The notes under the pieces were generated by a model, which saw nothing but the letters and a program-made list of their open reading frames with translations, was not told the origin of the DNA and ran no database searches. DNA of 64,000 bases. Source: Protea cynaroides. Lineage: Eukaryota; Streptophyta; Magnoliopsida; Proteales; Proteaceae. The stretch's first letter is position 1. Each line of letters starts with the position of its first letter. The stretch covers positions 39,297,016 through 39,361,015 of the forward strand of contig CM053269.1 of NCBI GenBank assembly GCA_028583415.1. The letters are read 5' to 3'. The translations under genes and the position numbers were made by a program. Positions 42,961 to 54,525 of the stretch are shown piece after piece.

Positions 42961-45406
42961 TTATGAATCTCGTCCACCATATCTTCTTTGCCTTTGTTGA
43001 AATGAACATAGTACATCTACAAAGTCAGCTTTTCCAAAGTCAGGCCAGAGTGATTTTACAAAGGCAAGTTCAGTGTAGGCCAACTGCCATAGCAAAAAGT
43101 TGCTGATCCTTTGTTCTCCACTAGTACGGATAAGTAGATCAGGGTGAGGAAATTTGGTGCAGTTTGTTTCCAGTTCTTGTTCGATTACAGCTTCAGTAAT
43201 GTCATTTGGTTGAATCATACCATCCTTTGTTTTTTCAGCAATGCTTTTGCATGCTTCAACTATGTCATACTGCCCACTATAGTTGACTGCAATAATCAGT
43301 TGGAGTCCTGAGTTGTTCCTTGTGGTATCTTCAACTTTAGTTTTCAGCTTCTGCAGGGACTTTGGGAGCTTCTTGGAATCACCAATTACAGATATTCGAA
43401 CATCTTGTCTGCCACAAACAAATGAGTTCTTATCAACTAAACTCCCTTCGAGGGTTCCAGGTGTTAGAAATTAACAAAGTATTAGAATATCAATAGCAAA
43501 AAAAGAACCAAACAAAATCACACACAAAAAGAACAGAATGATTTTACGTGGTTCAACCAAGAAGGAGATATTAGCCGGGGCTTCTACTATTCTAATGCAG
43601 ATATTACAAACCCTCATGTCTCCTTGCTAGATAATACCCTATATGTATAGCGTTTAAAAATGCATAACAATACAGAGAAACCCAAAACCTCCAAAGTACA
43701 AAACTTCCTACGGAAGAGTGAATAGTACTTACTGGATTAAACTGAAACCAGGCTTCACCATTAACATCAGGGCCAAATTACAATGATGATGATGAACAAT
43801 GTTTAAACCCATGATGAAAGCAGTCAATAAAAATCCAGCTACCAGTGACTTGCGGTTGTTTGAACAGATTCACATCGAAGAAACTGTCTCAAATCTATAC
43901 CCGCTCCAAGAACCAGCCAGTTGAACACTCAACCTGCTTGATCAATTCAAGCCAAGAATTCTTTCTGGTTCGAACCAGCTAGTCCATGCACTACCCTGAT
44001 GACAAAAAATTCTTTCTTTCTTCTTCATATACTTTGACAAAAACCCTTTTCTCAGTGCCATAAAAAAACATCATTGATATAGTTAGTGAGTGGTGAGAAG
44101 CTAAACACTGATGTGGACTGCGAAGAGCATCGGGAAAGAAAAAAAAATAAGGTAACACATGCTCTGGAACGACAGAAAATAACTAGATCGACATCCTACT
44201 TACTGACCCAAAAAACTTGATATCCTACTTTCTACCACCACATTTTCTGCCGCCTCAATTGCTGGCCACAATGAAGGATCTCAAAGGAATTTTAGTAAGT
44301 AATATAGAACATTGAACATAATTAAGTAGCTTAATAACCAGAGTTGACAAGTACTTTATAGAACCTAAATATCTTTTTTTTTTCTTATAATCCGTCACAC
44401 ATATGTTTGCGTTTGGTATGCGTCTTGCAATGCATTCTGAGAAAGTCATTCTTGGAATGGATAATCCATTCCTAAAATAGGATGCAGATAGACTACAAAT
44501 GAGTCATTTCTATTCTAGGCTTTCAAGTCATAACATGGAGCAAAAGAGTATGTTCCAAAATAGGTCACATTCTCTTAACCTATTTCATGATTCAAGAAAA
44601 AGATTACATACCAAAAGCTGTTTTTGTCATGTTAGAATGTTCTTGACCTAGAATACATTCCAAAACAGCCGTATGTCCCAAATCAAGAAGTAACCATGGG
44701 ACCGAAAGACAACCCGTAAAAATTCCTCATCTTTACCAACTCCCACCCCAGTGAGAAGAGTTCCTAAAGTCGATATAAAAATGGCAGTTTCATCAAGATG
44801 GTCTCCAGAGAAGTACCTCATTAAATTTTCCAGATCTTCCTTCAACACCATCTCGAACAAGTTCATCAACATACCAACCTCCAGCTGTAACAAAAACATT
44901 ACCCAAAAACATGAGATGAGTGAGTAGTTTCATTCCATATAGATGAATAAAGGAAACTGGCAGAAACAACAGACTTTAGGGCGAAGCCAGTTCTCAGTTG
45001 AGAAGGCAAAAACAGTCAAAACCCTAATCTCCCATTTGCAGCAGACGTCAACGAGGTCTCTCAAAGCCTTAACACCAGCTTGGTGACCGAATGACGAAGG
45101 CAAGTTTCTCTGCCTGGCCCACCTCACGTTACCATCCATTATCACTGCCACATGCTTAGGCATCAATTCAGGCTGAAGCTCACTCGGCAGCAACCGCTCT
45201 TCTTCTTTTGTAGTAGTAGTAGTCGTCCCTTCTTTTCCTCCAAAAACCGCATCTGCTGCAGTCCAACTTGCAAAAATGCCATACTTATTAGAAGGGAATG
45301 CTCTTGAGCGGTTTCTAACTCTACAGAGACATGAAGCTGGTTTTGGGTTGAAGTGAGAGAAGATTCTATTATTCATTGTAGGGAGTGGAAGTTGCAGGGT
45401 GACCAT
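42961..45406 (-). CDS. CPT: Plastid-type cis-prenyltransferase (polyprenyl diphosphate synthase), copy 1
   Basis: Three exons: 45406-44975, 44884-44817 and 43408-42961, all with GT-AG borders and matching phases, giving about 315 residues. The family adds isopentenyl diphosphate units in cis to an allylic primer to make polyprenyl diphosphates. The first 60 or so residues are Ser/Arg-rich with few acidic residues and look like a plastid transit peptide. HVAVIMDGN (catalytic Asp) begins the domain. FAFSTENW, LLIRTSGEQRISNFLLWQ and RRYGG follow. Odd points: the signature reads DGNVRW instead of DGNGRW, and a nearby WGIRV is WEIRV. Both lost glycines are conserved in the family and in copy 2. 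An ATG three codons upstream (45415) is also possible. It may be weakly active or on the way to being a pseudogene. Confidence 0.85.
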
Positions 45407-45554
45407 TTTTTGCACAGTTAGAAGATTTCAGGACTTCAGGAGGAAATCACTAACTTATGGTCAAGGAAATAGGAGAAGAAGGAGTAGACGCCGAAGAAGC
45501 GGCGACGAGTACCGAAGAGGTGAGGATTGCATAAGACGGTCTTCCTATGACCTC

Positions 45555-45563
45555 ATATTTATA
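45555..45563 (-). promoter_or_regulatory. Putative TATA box of CPT copy 1
   Basis: TATAAATAT on the minus strand, matched at 56830-56838 in copy 2 (both within a GTTGAATATAAATAT context). In copy 1 an extra stretch of about 100 bp lies between it and the ATG. Confidence 0.4.
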
Positions 45564-45999
45564 TTCAACTTTGCTGAATTAATAGTAAGCTTCAATCTGA
45601 ACAACTTAGTTTCCCTGAATGAGAAAATGAAAAAGTCACCCAGCAAAAAAAAAAAAAAAAAAAGAGAAAAAAAGAAAAAATAAAACATATCATGGAGATT
45701 TCTGGAACCTCGAAAAAGCAAAACATAAATACTGGCCACTGGTTATCTCTGACTGCATCCATGTGCGTGTACCGACAGTGTACGCTAGTCCTCGACTTGA
45801 CAAATTGTCATTTTTTTTTATCTTTTTTGGTAAAGTAGTAAATTGTTTTGTTTGCAGCGTTCATTTCTGCCTGCGCGCTTTTCATGTTAATCAAAGGCAT
45901 ATTTTAGTTACTGGTCCTACAATAATTATACCAAGCTAACGTTGTTGATGGGATGTCACATCAGTTTTGATTTAGGTTAAAATGATGTCAAGTTTTATA

Positions 46000-46219
46000 G
46001 GATTCAAATCGTCTTATTCCTAAGATTCGGGAGGTATGGTGGCGACCCCACTGGATGGTCGCCATGTGGGGGTCAGATGAATCCGATCCCTCTGTTCGAG
46101 CCGACACTTTCTTGTCGGCTCGAACGGAGGAGTCGGATTCATCCGACCTCCACATGGCGACCATCCAGTGGGGTCGCCACCATGCCTCCCGAATCTCAGG
46201 GATGAGACGATTTGGATCC
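46000..46219. mobile_element. Fold-back MITE with 9-bp target duplication
   Basis: A near-perfect hairpin: arms of about 105 bp around a loop of about 6 bases (CTTTCT). The outer ends are GGATTCAAATCGTC and GACGATTTGGATCC. AGTTTTATA lies on both sides (45991-45999 and 46220-46228), which fits a Mutator-type insertion. Confidence 0.85.
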
Positions 46220-47141
46220 AGTTTTATAAGGTCTAACTGAAATATGGCTATTACGAGGTTCAGATTGGAGTGGACAGCAATGTGCATATTAACTAATGGA
46301 GCAGTTCGGTTTCGTGTTGTTAGCGAGCTTAGATTATCGAGCTTAGATTATAGGGATGGTTTGGGCCAGTTCAAGTTGAAAGCCTGGTAGGAAGCCTATT
46401 AAGGCCATTTAGAAGGGTGAAGTAGTGAATGTAAGGTTTTATATTCGGTCTAAATCAGTTTGATTTAAGTCATTATTGGGTTCGGGTTCATCGGTCCACT
46501 TTTTCGGACCGGTTTCAAGCTTATCCAAACCGGACTGGGACCGATAGGATATACCATACCTCAACCTAAAACATGTCCATGGCTTCGGGTTAATTTGGAC
46601 CGGCTTGGTTTGGGCCATCGATTCGATCCCAAAATTGACACCCCTAGTGGGGTGCGGTGCGGAGCCATAGGAGTTATCTGATTAAGGGTTTCAATTGAAT
46701 TTGGTATGATATGGTATGGTATGGTATTATGAATTTATACCGATTTTTTTCTTTTAGACACCGATTTTGTCTACCCAAATAAAAACCATACCAAGGTGAT
46801 GCAGTAATGATATAGAAAATTGTAACTGCAACCGGTACGATATGGTATTGGTATCACCTTTTGCCTTATGTACCATACTCAACCATACCGGTTGACACCC
46901 AAATTGTGTGGTTCTGCCCAGGTTCAAGAGCACCAGATCCCATCCAACTGATCCCAAGCCGGATCAGAATTAATGGGCCAACGAAACACTAGGTATTAGT
47001 TTACACGTTTCAAAAAGTGTTTCCACCATGCAGACTCAGGGCTGATTCCACTACCGATCCCTCAAATTTTTTTTTTTTTTTAAACATCCATCGTGCCATC
47101 TTTCCCTTGGTTGTGATAACAAATCTCTTATTTATTTATTA

Positions 47142-47451
47142 TGGAAAAATATTCTAGCACCTGGTCATCTAGAAGTAAATCAGCATTAAGGTAGGTTTAT
47201 GTATTCTCCTGTGTATATTGATGCACCACAGTAGCACACTAAGTTCCTTGATAGCACTGTTTAGTACGTAATCAGACGACTTCCTATTTCACTCCAATTC
47301 GGAATGAGTAACCTTAGTCGTCTGATTACTAAACAATGCTACCATGGAACTTAGTGTGGTAGTATGGTGCATCAATATAAACAGGAGAATACGTATACCT
47401 ACTTTAATGCTGATTTACTCCTAGATGACAACGTGATAGAATATTTTTCCA
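47142..47451. mobile_element. Long-arm inverted-repeat MITE
   Basis: Arms of about 140 bp start TGGAAAAATATTCTA and hold AAATCAGCATTAA, ATTGATGCACCA, ACTAAGTTCC and AATCAGACGAC, each mirrored. TTATTA is on both sides, but in AT-rich sequence. The right segmental unit keeps only about one arm (57615-57700). Confidence 0.75.
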
Positions 47452-47660
47452 TTATTAATCGTGTAGACTGGAAATTGCGAGGTGAGCATTTCACACGGTT
47501 AGGTTGGTATTAATAGACTATTAGCTCGGGACCCATGACCGTTCATGGGTTGGAATAGTCCATAAAAGCCAACTAAAATTGGAAAATATGGCAGGCTACA
47601 ATTATTGTTTCTCTTTCTTCATAAATCAAGAGTTGGCAATTAATAATTTAGAAGATATGC

Positions 47661-48714
47661 TGTTTTTTTTTTTTTGTGAAAACAAAATCAATTGATAATC
47701 AAAATGCATCACTTTCGGGTTTTGAACAAAACACAGATCCTGAATCTAGGCTCCGGAAATAAACCATACGACCATCCTGGACTCAGTGAGGGCCTCCCTA
47801 ACAATGGCATGGGTTAATTCATTTACGAACCCTTGGATATAAGAAAAACAACTATGAAAGGACGACATTAAGGAAAAAATATCTCCCACAATGGAAAAGA
47901 TAGAACTTGGACATCCTTTCTCTTTAGAGTTCAAGATCTCCACCAGTCGCTCACAATCAGACTACACCAGCACTCGCTCCATCCCCGCAGATATCACATC
48001 CAAGATGGCCAATCTCACAGCCAACGCCTCACCTTCAATAGCCTCGCTGAAGTAGCATGAGCTAGAAACTGCTTTACAGATTGATACATCACACTCTTTA
48101 TAACAAGATCCCAACCCACCATTAGCAGACCCTCACCATTAGCAGACCCTGGACATAAGCTTGCATCCGTAAAAATAGTTACAAAGGGAGCATCAATCAT
48201 ACTCGAAATATGGTCAACATTATCCTGAGCAATCGAACCGCCAGTATCAGCAATAGGCTTAAAGTGAATAGACGCGAACTCCCAAAACGCAACTACGACA
48301 TGATCAATCACCTGAGCAGGAGTTCAAACACGTCTTTGAAATTGAGCGTCGTTTCGAGCAAGCTAGATTTGCCAACAAATAAAGATCGCTAACGAGAAGG
48401 ATTGAGCACCATCAGTCTTAGAAACCTAGATAATCTTATGCCACTGCTGAAGCCAACTAGCTAAAGTGCAACCTTCCTCCGAAGCAAGCAAGGACAGATT
48501 GCACGAGCAAAGGAACATTTGAATAAAATGCACTCTATCGATTCATTCTCCTCACTATAGAATTTGCAAGCAGCAGTTACACGAACATTATGAAGAGATA
48601 AATTCTCGCTTGCAGCGAGTCCTTGAGCACATGCTCTTCAAAAAAGGCTTGAATTTTGGGCATCCTCTTGGAAACTCTCCATATCCACAAGCTCCCAATT
48701 GTAACGGCGAGAAG
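47661..48714 (-). mobile_element. 5'-truncated LINE remnant
   Basis: On the minus strand the remnant ends in a poly-A (13 T on the plus strand at 47662). It is flanked by GAAGATATGC (47651-47660) and GAAAATATGC (48716-48725), one mismatch apart. It carries a degraded zf-RVT-like segment (near 48550-48700) and an RNase H-like (RVT_3) domain in pieces: FVTIFTDASLCPGS within 48311-48015 and the block at 47943-47746. Stops break it. Confidence 0.7.
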
Positions 48715-48929
48715 AGAAAATATGCCATTAAAACAATTATTATTCTTTTCATCCCAAATGAACGGGATGATAAGTAAAAATTTGGAAAATATGTCATTGG
48801 CAAAAAATTGTTTCTTTTTCATTCTAAAACAACGGGTTGGCAATTAAAAATTTGGAAAACATGTTAAAATCGATAAAATGACTCCGCTACAAATAGAAGG
48901 ACACATGACAAGACACGTGTCCCAACCAT

Positions 48930-49514
48930 AAGAAGACATGTGGCCAACCACGTGCAAGTAGGAAAGACTACCACCTCGGAAGTTGATGCATCAGGATCCA
49001 ACCGTGACAATTACGGGATCATGATCTGGGTCAGCCCAGATAGCCCTCACCCCCTCATCCACAGCATGCAGCCAACTGGCATCGTCGTCATCAGACTGCA
49101 AAGATCTAGGGGTCGCAGTCAGAGGACTCCCAAAGATCTTCATCCAATGGCTTTCAGCCTAGGTGCTCACAACTACTCGGGATTGAGATGCGGGTGCTCA
49201 CCAACCTTCCTTTCCGTTTATAGGAGTATGCCCTTATGTTTCTCTTACCCAACTAGATCGGTTGCTTTCTTCCCAGGAGCGGCAGGCAGCTGCCCATCTT
49301 TTTGTTTCTGATTTATACCGAGCCGAGTTTCATCAATGTACTTGGTGCAATATCCTTGCTTAATTAGCCTTTCTATTTGACCGCATAGATTTCCACAGTC
49401 ATTGTTTTTTACTTGCCTCACCCTCTTTGCTCTTGTCTGGAAAGTTGGTGCACTTTTTCTCTGTACTTCCTGTTGTAGTACCTGCTTCTTTCTTTTTGAT
49501 AGCAATGACCTCCA
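48930..49514 (-). pseudogene. Fragment of Tat-type gypsy gag
   Basis: The minus-strand frame 49616-49245 has NNDCGNLCGQIERLIKQGYC, similar to the cysteine/charged block at the end of Tat-lineage gag. The rest is unrecognised. It joins directly to chromovirus LTR copy D, so the junction is a recombination or nested break. 48930-49240 is unassigned. Confidence 0.5.
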
Positions 49515-50060
49515 ATCTTTTCTATAGCACATTGTAAACTTAAAAATCAGACCAAAGATATGAATTGAATGCATGCATATGTTTGTTGCATTGTTTTGTT
49601 TACTCACTGAGCTCAAGTTGGGGAGCTGACCCTCGCGCGCGTAATTCTTATTAGTTTCTGATGTTGCAGGTATTACGGTTGAAGATTATGTCAACACGCC
49701 AACATATGAACAGGTGACGGCTATGGATGTACAAACTGTGGAGGATTATTATGATTCGTTAAAGCGAGCGTTTCAACTATAGATACGCTTAGTGTTTAAC
49801 TTTTGCAATTGGATATTTGTAATATGAATTAAATTATGTTTTGGTTACTTGGAGATAACTGGAATATTAATTATTTATCATGATTAGACCTCAGTTCATT
49901 ATTAATAAGACTTCCGCTATTTACTTTATTATCTCTGATTAATGTGGAATGTGTTTTGGTTTAACATGGTTGGCATAGCCTATATGAGATCCTGGTTGAA
50001 CCGTTGGTTTATTGACGGTTCATCACACCATTCTGGTTAATCCAGAATTGGGGTGTGACA
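49515..50060 (+). mobile_element. Chromovirus-family LTR, 3' part only (copy D)
   Basis: It starts within TTTCTATAGCACATTGTAAACTT, shared with copies B and C, and ends GAATTGGGGTGTGACA. It contains the small conserved exon. The 5' part is missing. Confidence 0.65.
49670..49782 (+). CDS. Conserved small exon inside chromovirus LTR (copy D)
   Basis: After GATGTTGCAG the sequence is open in the same phase as copies A-C to TAG at 49780-49782. It reads ITVEDYVNTPTYEQVTAMD, then VQTVEDYY. It spans 113 nt, 21 less than the others, so length changes kept the frame. The C-terminal SCEC motif is absent. Confidence 0.4.
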
Positions 50061-50061
50061 G

Positions 50062-50471
50062 GCTTCCTCTCTCAATCTCGATTTCTCTCCCTGCTTCTCA
50101 CTCTCTCCTCTTGATTTATTCTCCTCTCTCTCTTTCCCAGCTCCTCTTCCTTCTTATCTTCCAGCCCTCAACCTCACTCTCTCAGCCAGGTATTAGGTAG
50201 GCATGTTTAGGTGTTCAATCCGATTTGAAGTTGGTGGATTGAGTGGCTCAAGGTGTGGGTGGCTATGGCTGGGTTGCATGGGAGATTGCATTCTGGTGGT
50301 AGGTGGTTCAAGATGGTGAGTTGTCAATTGGCTGGGTTGGGGTGATAGGAGATGGTGTGTGAGGTGTCGATTGATGAATGGCTCAAGGAGATGAGTTGGT
50401 TGGGGTATTGAATGAGCATGGGAGAGGAGGTGGAGGTGGCAGCACCTCCATTTCCTCTCAGTGATCTCATG

Positions 50472-50518
<47 letters not shown>

Positions 50519-51360
50519 CGGATTCTCCCCCTTACATATATATAAAATACCTTTTTCTTGTTTTGATGATTTTCTTCTTTTTTTTATTTTTTTTATTTTC
50601 ATAATGATCTATTTTTAAGATCTGAAACCTGACATTTAGCCTAAGCCCACTAAAAAAACAAAGCCCATTAACCAAACCCATTTTTTTCCTTAAAAAGGAA
50701 ACTAGGCCTATCAAAAACCTAAGCCCAAAATTTTTTATTTTATTTTATATAAAACATAAATTCCCAAGGCGCTCCTTTCCCCTGCCTATGGTGCCGAGAA
50801 AGGGATTCCCGCAGTGGCAAAACTGAGGTGTTGACAACAGTCAATGTACTAGTAACAAAGTAGAGATTATGAGGAATTGACTGCCAAATCAGTCCTTGAA
50901 AAAGTACGTCACAACAGATCTTTAAGTGACTAATTGGCTTAGCAGCTATTGGTTTTCTTTATGTCTTTGCTAAAGTTGCATTTCACTTATTCCAAATTAT
51001 TTTAAGCCATCAAATTCTAAAGCATCGGTGTACAATTTTATTTTGCATTCATCCCCCTTAGTCTCATCAATCAGAGAGATGTTATCTAAAGATAATGACC
51101 ACTGAAGCGACGGTGGGTGCCAATCTGTAATCTTCGGATTTTGGTTGGACATTTGAGCCGGACACCTGTCACAGAAAGAAGATAGATAATGGGGTTGGGC
51201 GGGTTGGATAACCTGGGTGCTAGTCTGATGCCTAAGTTAACTCAAGGGCGATAATCAGATGAACTTAGGTATGAAAAGCTGAGTTCAAGGTAAAGAAGGG
51301 TTTGATAGTGAATTTAGTATAGTAACAGCTTAATAGCAAAAGTTTGGTCCATTTACCTTT
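50062..51360. other. No gene seen
   Basis: CT-rich sequence to 50200, then a (CT)n run at 50472-50515 and AT-rich DNA. The open frames across the CT run are Glu/Arg or Ser/Leu repeats only. Confidence 0.6.
50472..50515. repeat. (CT)n microsatellite
   Basis: About 22 perfect CT units. Confidence 0.95.
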
Positions 51361-51377
51361 ATGGTAAGGGTTTTTAT

Positions 51378-51615
51378 GGATCCGCATCCTCTCCTCCCAA
51401 CTGGGAGGACAGCGGCAGCCTTACTCAGATGGTCTACAGGTGGCTCTCGGTGAATCCGTGATGCACGTCTGAGCCAACACCCAGTCATCAAGCCGAGTCA
51501 ACAGGGGGTGTCGGCTCAGACGTGGGTCTCGGATTCACCCGACAGTCACTTGTTGGCCATCCAGGTAAAGCTGCCGCATCCTCCAATGGTTCTGTGAGGA
51601 GACGATGTGAATCTA
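51378..51615. mobile_element. Fold-back MITE, second member of the family
   Basis: Flanked by GGTTTTTAT at 51369-51377 and 51616-51624. Imperfect arms of about 110 bp share GGATCC/TAGATTC-type ends, AGACGATGTGAATC, CGGATTCACC and a GTCGGCTCAGACGTG/CACGTCTGAGCC core with the member at 46000. Confidence 0.8.
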
Positions 51616-51624
51616 GGTTTTTAT

Positions 51625-52600
51625 TGAGCATGTGGTGACCCGGGAACATCCCCATATAGTTACATAGATCTCGAGACTCCACGTGAGATGTTTGGGAGTT
51701 GTGGTAGTAGAGTGGGAGTCAATGTGCATCCATGACCCTGAAACAGAGAATCGTGCCTACCTTAGTGACTTCTATAGCTGTCAGATAGAGATCCAAAGGT
51801 CGGATTAATGGTAACCGCCTAAGGACTTCCTTGTAGCATGATAAAACATGTTCCAACCTCTTCTATGTGAGTGACACATGGAAGTTATCTCTTTTAGTGG
51901 GTTATCCTTCAATGATCCTAGCGTGCTTGATTCCTTCACCTAGGTAAGTGCTTAATTGGAGGCATAGAATCACGTGTGATTTGGAATATTGAGATGGGGA
52001 CACATGTATATTTGGATAACCGTTCCGTGAAATGCCACGTGTCTTTGTCAGATTGGCTAAAGAGGAACACGGTAATGAACTAATTAATGATAAAAACAGA
52101 CAAACCCAGTTAATGAGAAAGGATACGATGGCATATAGAGAAAATAAAGCATTCACTCAGAACTGAAATGGGCAAGAAATTTGGGCCGAAATCGAAGTTT
52201 GCCCTCATCATATCACCCAAAAAAAAAATCCTAGAGGCAAAATGAAGTGAGAAAGAGAGAGTGCAGAGGATCTGGATCCCATCTCTTACCCCATCTTTGG
52301 GTCTTTCCTTCTTTCCATTGGTTGGAAGGGTTTCTTCTCTTTTCTCTTGGTTGCAGAGAAGACTGTAAATTGATTTTGTTCAAAACAAAAAGGATCGAAA
52401 CTGAAGCTGAAAGGAAGAGGAGAGATTATTCGGTGCGGCAGGTTTCTCTCTCTCTCCCTGTATCCTCTCTAATTAAGTGCGGCCATTAGATGGGAGAAAA
52501 ACCACATGACACTCATCCGTGGCCACTGGCCTTCCTCCCATTCCGTAGCTATTGGAGAAGATTTGATTCCAAGGAAAAAAAAATAAGGTTAATGATTAAA
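51625..52600. other. No gene seen
   Basis: Open frames of up to about 84 codons without recognisable domains. Unassigned intergenic DNA. Confidence 0.5.
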
Positions 52601-52638
52601 AAAAAAAAGGGAAACTGGACGCCCTTGAGCATCCAAGG

Positions 52639-53270
52639 TTTCGAATTTTGGTTTTGGCCTCATTTCGGCAGAAATTTTGTCGAAACCAGGTAAAAAACAA
52701 CTCAAATTTCTAACTTAGTTTTGGTGGAAAAAATAATTATTTTTGAGGCCAATTTTTTAAGAAAGTAATGTTATATAACTTATATTCTTCAATTATCAAT
52801 TACATAGAATAAGAAAATCCACTTAAATCCCGATGAGTTTTGTGGTACATCTAGCCTTCGAGCCTGAAACGATTGTTGTTGCCAATAAAAGTTCTCTCAT
52901 TTCATCACATATGTATCTAATTCATAGACTTTAAATATAAATTTATAAAAATAAAAAAAATTTAGGGAAAAAATGATTATTTTTTGTTTCAAATCTTAAA
53001 AGCCTTAGTGAAACGAAGTTCAATGAACCTTAGAGTGGGAGAAAATGATGGAAGATGAGAAGAAAAATGGAAGAAATGAAAAAAATTTTGGAAGAAAATC
53101 AAATTTCAGTGAAATTTAGTCAAAATTATCCTCTTTGGGTCGAAATATATGGTCCAAGTCTACCAAAATTGATCCAAATCTATTTGGTTTCGACCTGTAG
53201 TTTAGTTTCGATTTGACCAAAATCCAAAATATTTCAACTGAAATAAAAAATTTTGACTGAAATTTAGAAC
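52639..53270. mobile_element. Probable insert in right duplication unit
   Basis: The alignment to the left unit breaks here and resumes after it. GAGCATCCAAG and GAGCATCCCAAG stand at the two borders. The interior repeats GAAATTT / TTTCGA words in both directions. Class unknown. Confidence 0.35.
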
Positions 53271-54525
53271 TATGTGAGCATCCCAAGATTTGAGAGATCA
53301 AACCGACAGAGGCAACACCGCAGTAAATGAATGACATTTTATATCCTTATGCTGCTGTAAAACAATAGCTCTTAATGGTCTCAATCAATATGGACCGTCA
53401 AATAGATCAATGAAGCTCTCTGATTGAATTCCTTATCCTGTTAGTTTCCTTTCAGACTGTATCTGGTTTTAGTACTGCAGATTCCTCATGAGCTTGCATC
53501 ATGATTGTAGTTCTAAATTATACAATTGACTTAAGTATTAATGCAGCCTTTGGATTCTACTACACTATACGGTAGAAATTTTTTAAACTTCAATCCCCTT
53601 TCAAAAAGAATTTTATGGTATAATACCCTTTATTATTATATCATCAGGATTCTTAATCTGATCTTTCTCCCTGGCCCCTTGAATAAAGATATATCAGAAA
53701 TCACCTTCTTCATTATGAGTGCAACTTGTCACCAAACAAGTAAATTAAGAAATTGCTTCTTTTATGGTCCTTTGTCATATTTTCAAAAGCTACTTAAGGT
53801 AAAGATAAAAAAAGAGTTTCAATTTCAATTTTGTTGCACATTATTGAGAAGACATGTGAAATCCCAAGATTTATCTTCATTGAAAAAATATATATTTATA
53901 ACAAAAGAAAAAAAAAAGTAAGCTCAACACTTTTTTTTCCCACAATCTTGGTTATAACAAGTATTATTCCATTTATTTATCTAACCATCCATAAAAATTT
54001 TCTTTCGAAAACTACTCCACCAGCAAACGTCTTCCCTTTTGTTTATTTATTTATTTATTTATTTTGATCTATCTATCTATGTCAATGGGACTTTGACTAC
54101 CCCTACATAGGGAGAGGAGGAAAAAGTATTCCTTAAGGCACAATGTATGACAGGAAAATCGTACCCACATCCTCCAAGGCGCTGCACTTAGCTGGTATCA
54201 CCAACCAACAATGCTAAGCAATAAATCACTATCTTTGTAATTTGGTTGAAGTAAGTAATGGCCATAGTTACAAGTGACAAATCAACTGCCCCTTTATCCG
54301 GATAGTAGTTAAATTTAAGATTTCGTTTCCTGTAAATAGACAGTTATTTCAGATTTGGAACTTTCACAACTACAGTTGCATAAAAGAAGGTATTTAAAAG
54401 AACAGAAACCAAGTCCTCCATCAAGCCAAGTTGCAAAGAACCTGCCTGAGCCATTAGTAACTTTTATAGGCAAACTGATATTCAGAGTTTTCAACATAAT
54501 GATGAAGATCATTCTCATATATGAT

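Larger units (their letters stand above)
38270..48880. repeat. Segmental duplication, left unit
   Basis: It aligns in order with 52610-59040: a left flank (AATAGCTCTTAAT...CTCAATTAAT, GAGCTTGCAT...ATGATTGTAG), the CPT gene, upstream blocks with ACCATACC words, a MITE arm, and a minisatellite (AATTATTGTTTCTCTTTCATC...). This unit is longer because it took in two MULEs, a fold-back MITE, a LINE and other inserts absent from the right unit. Confidence 0.75.
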
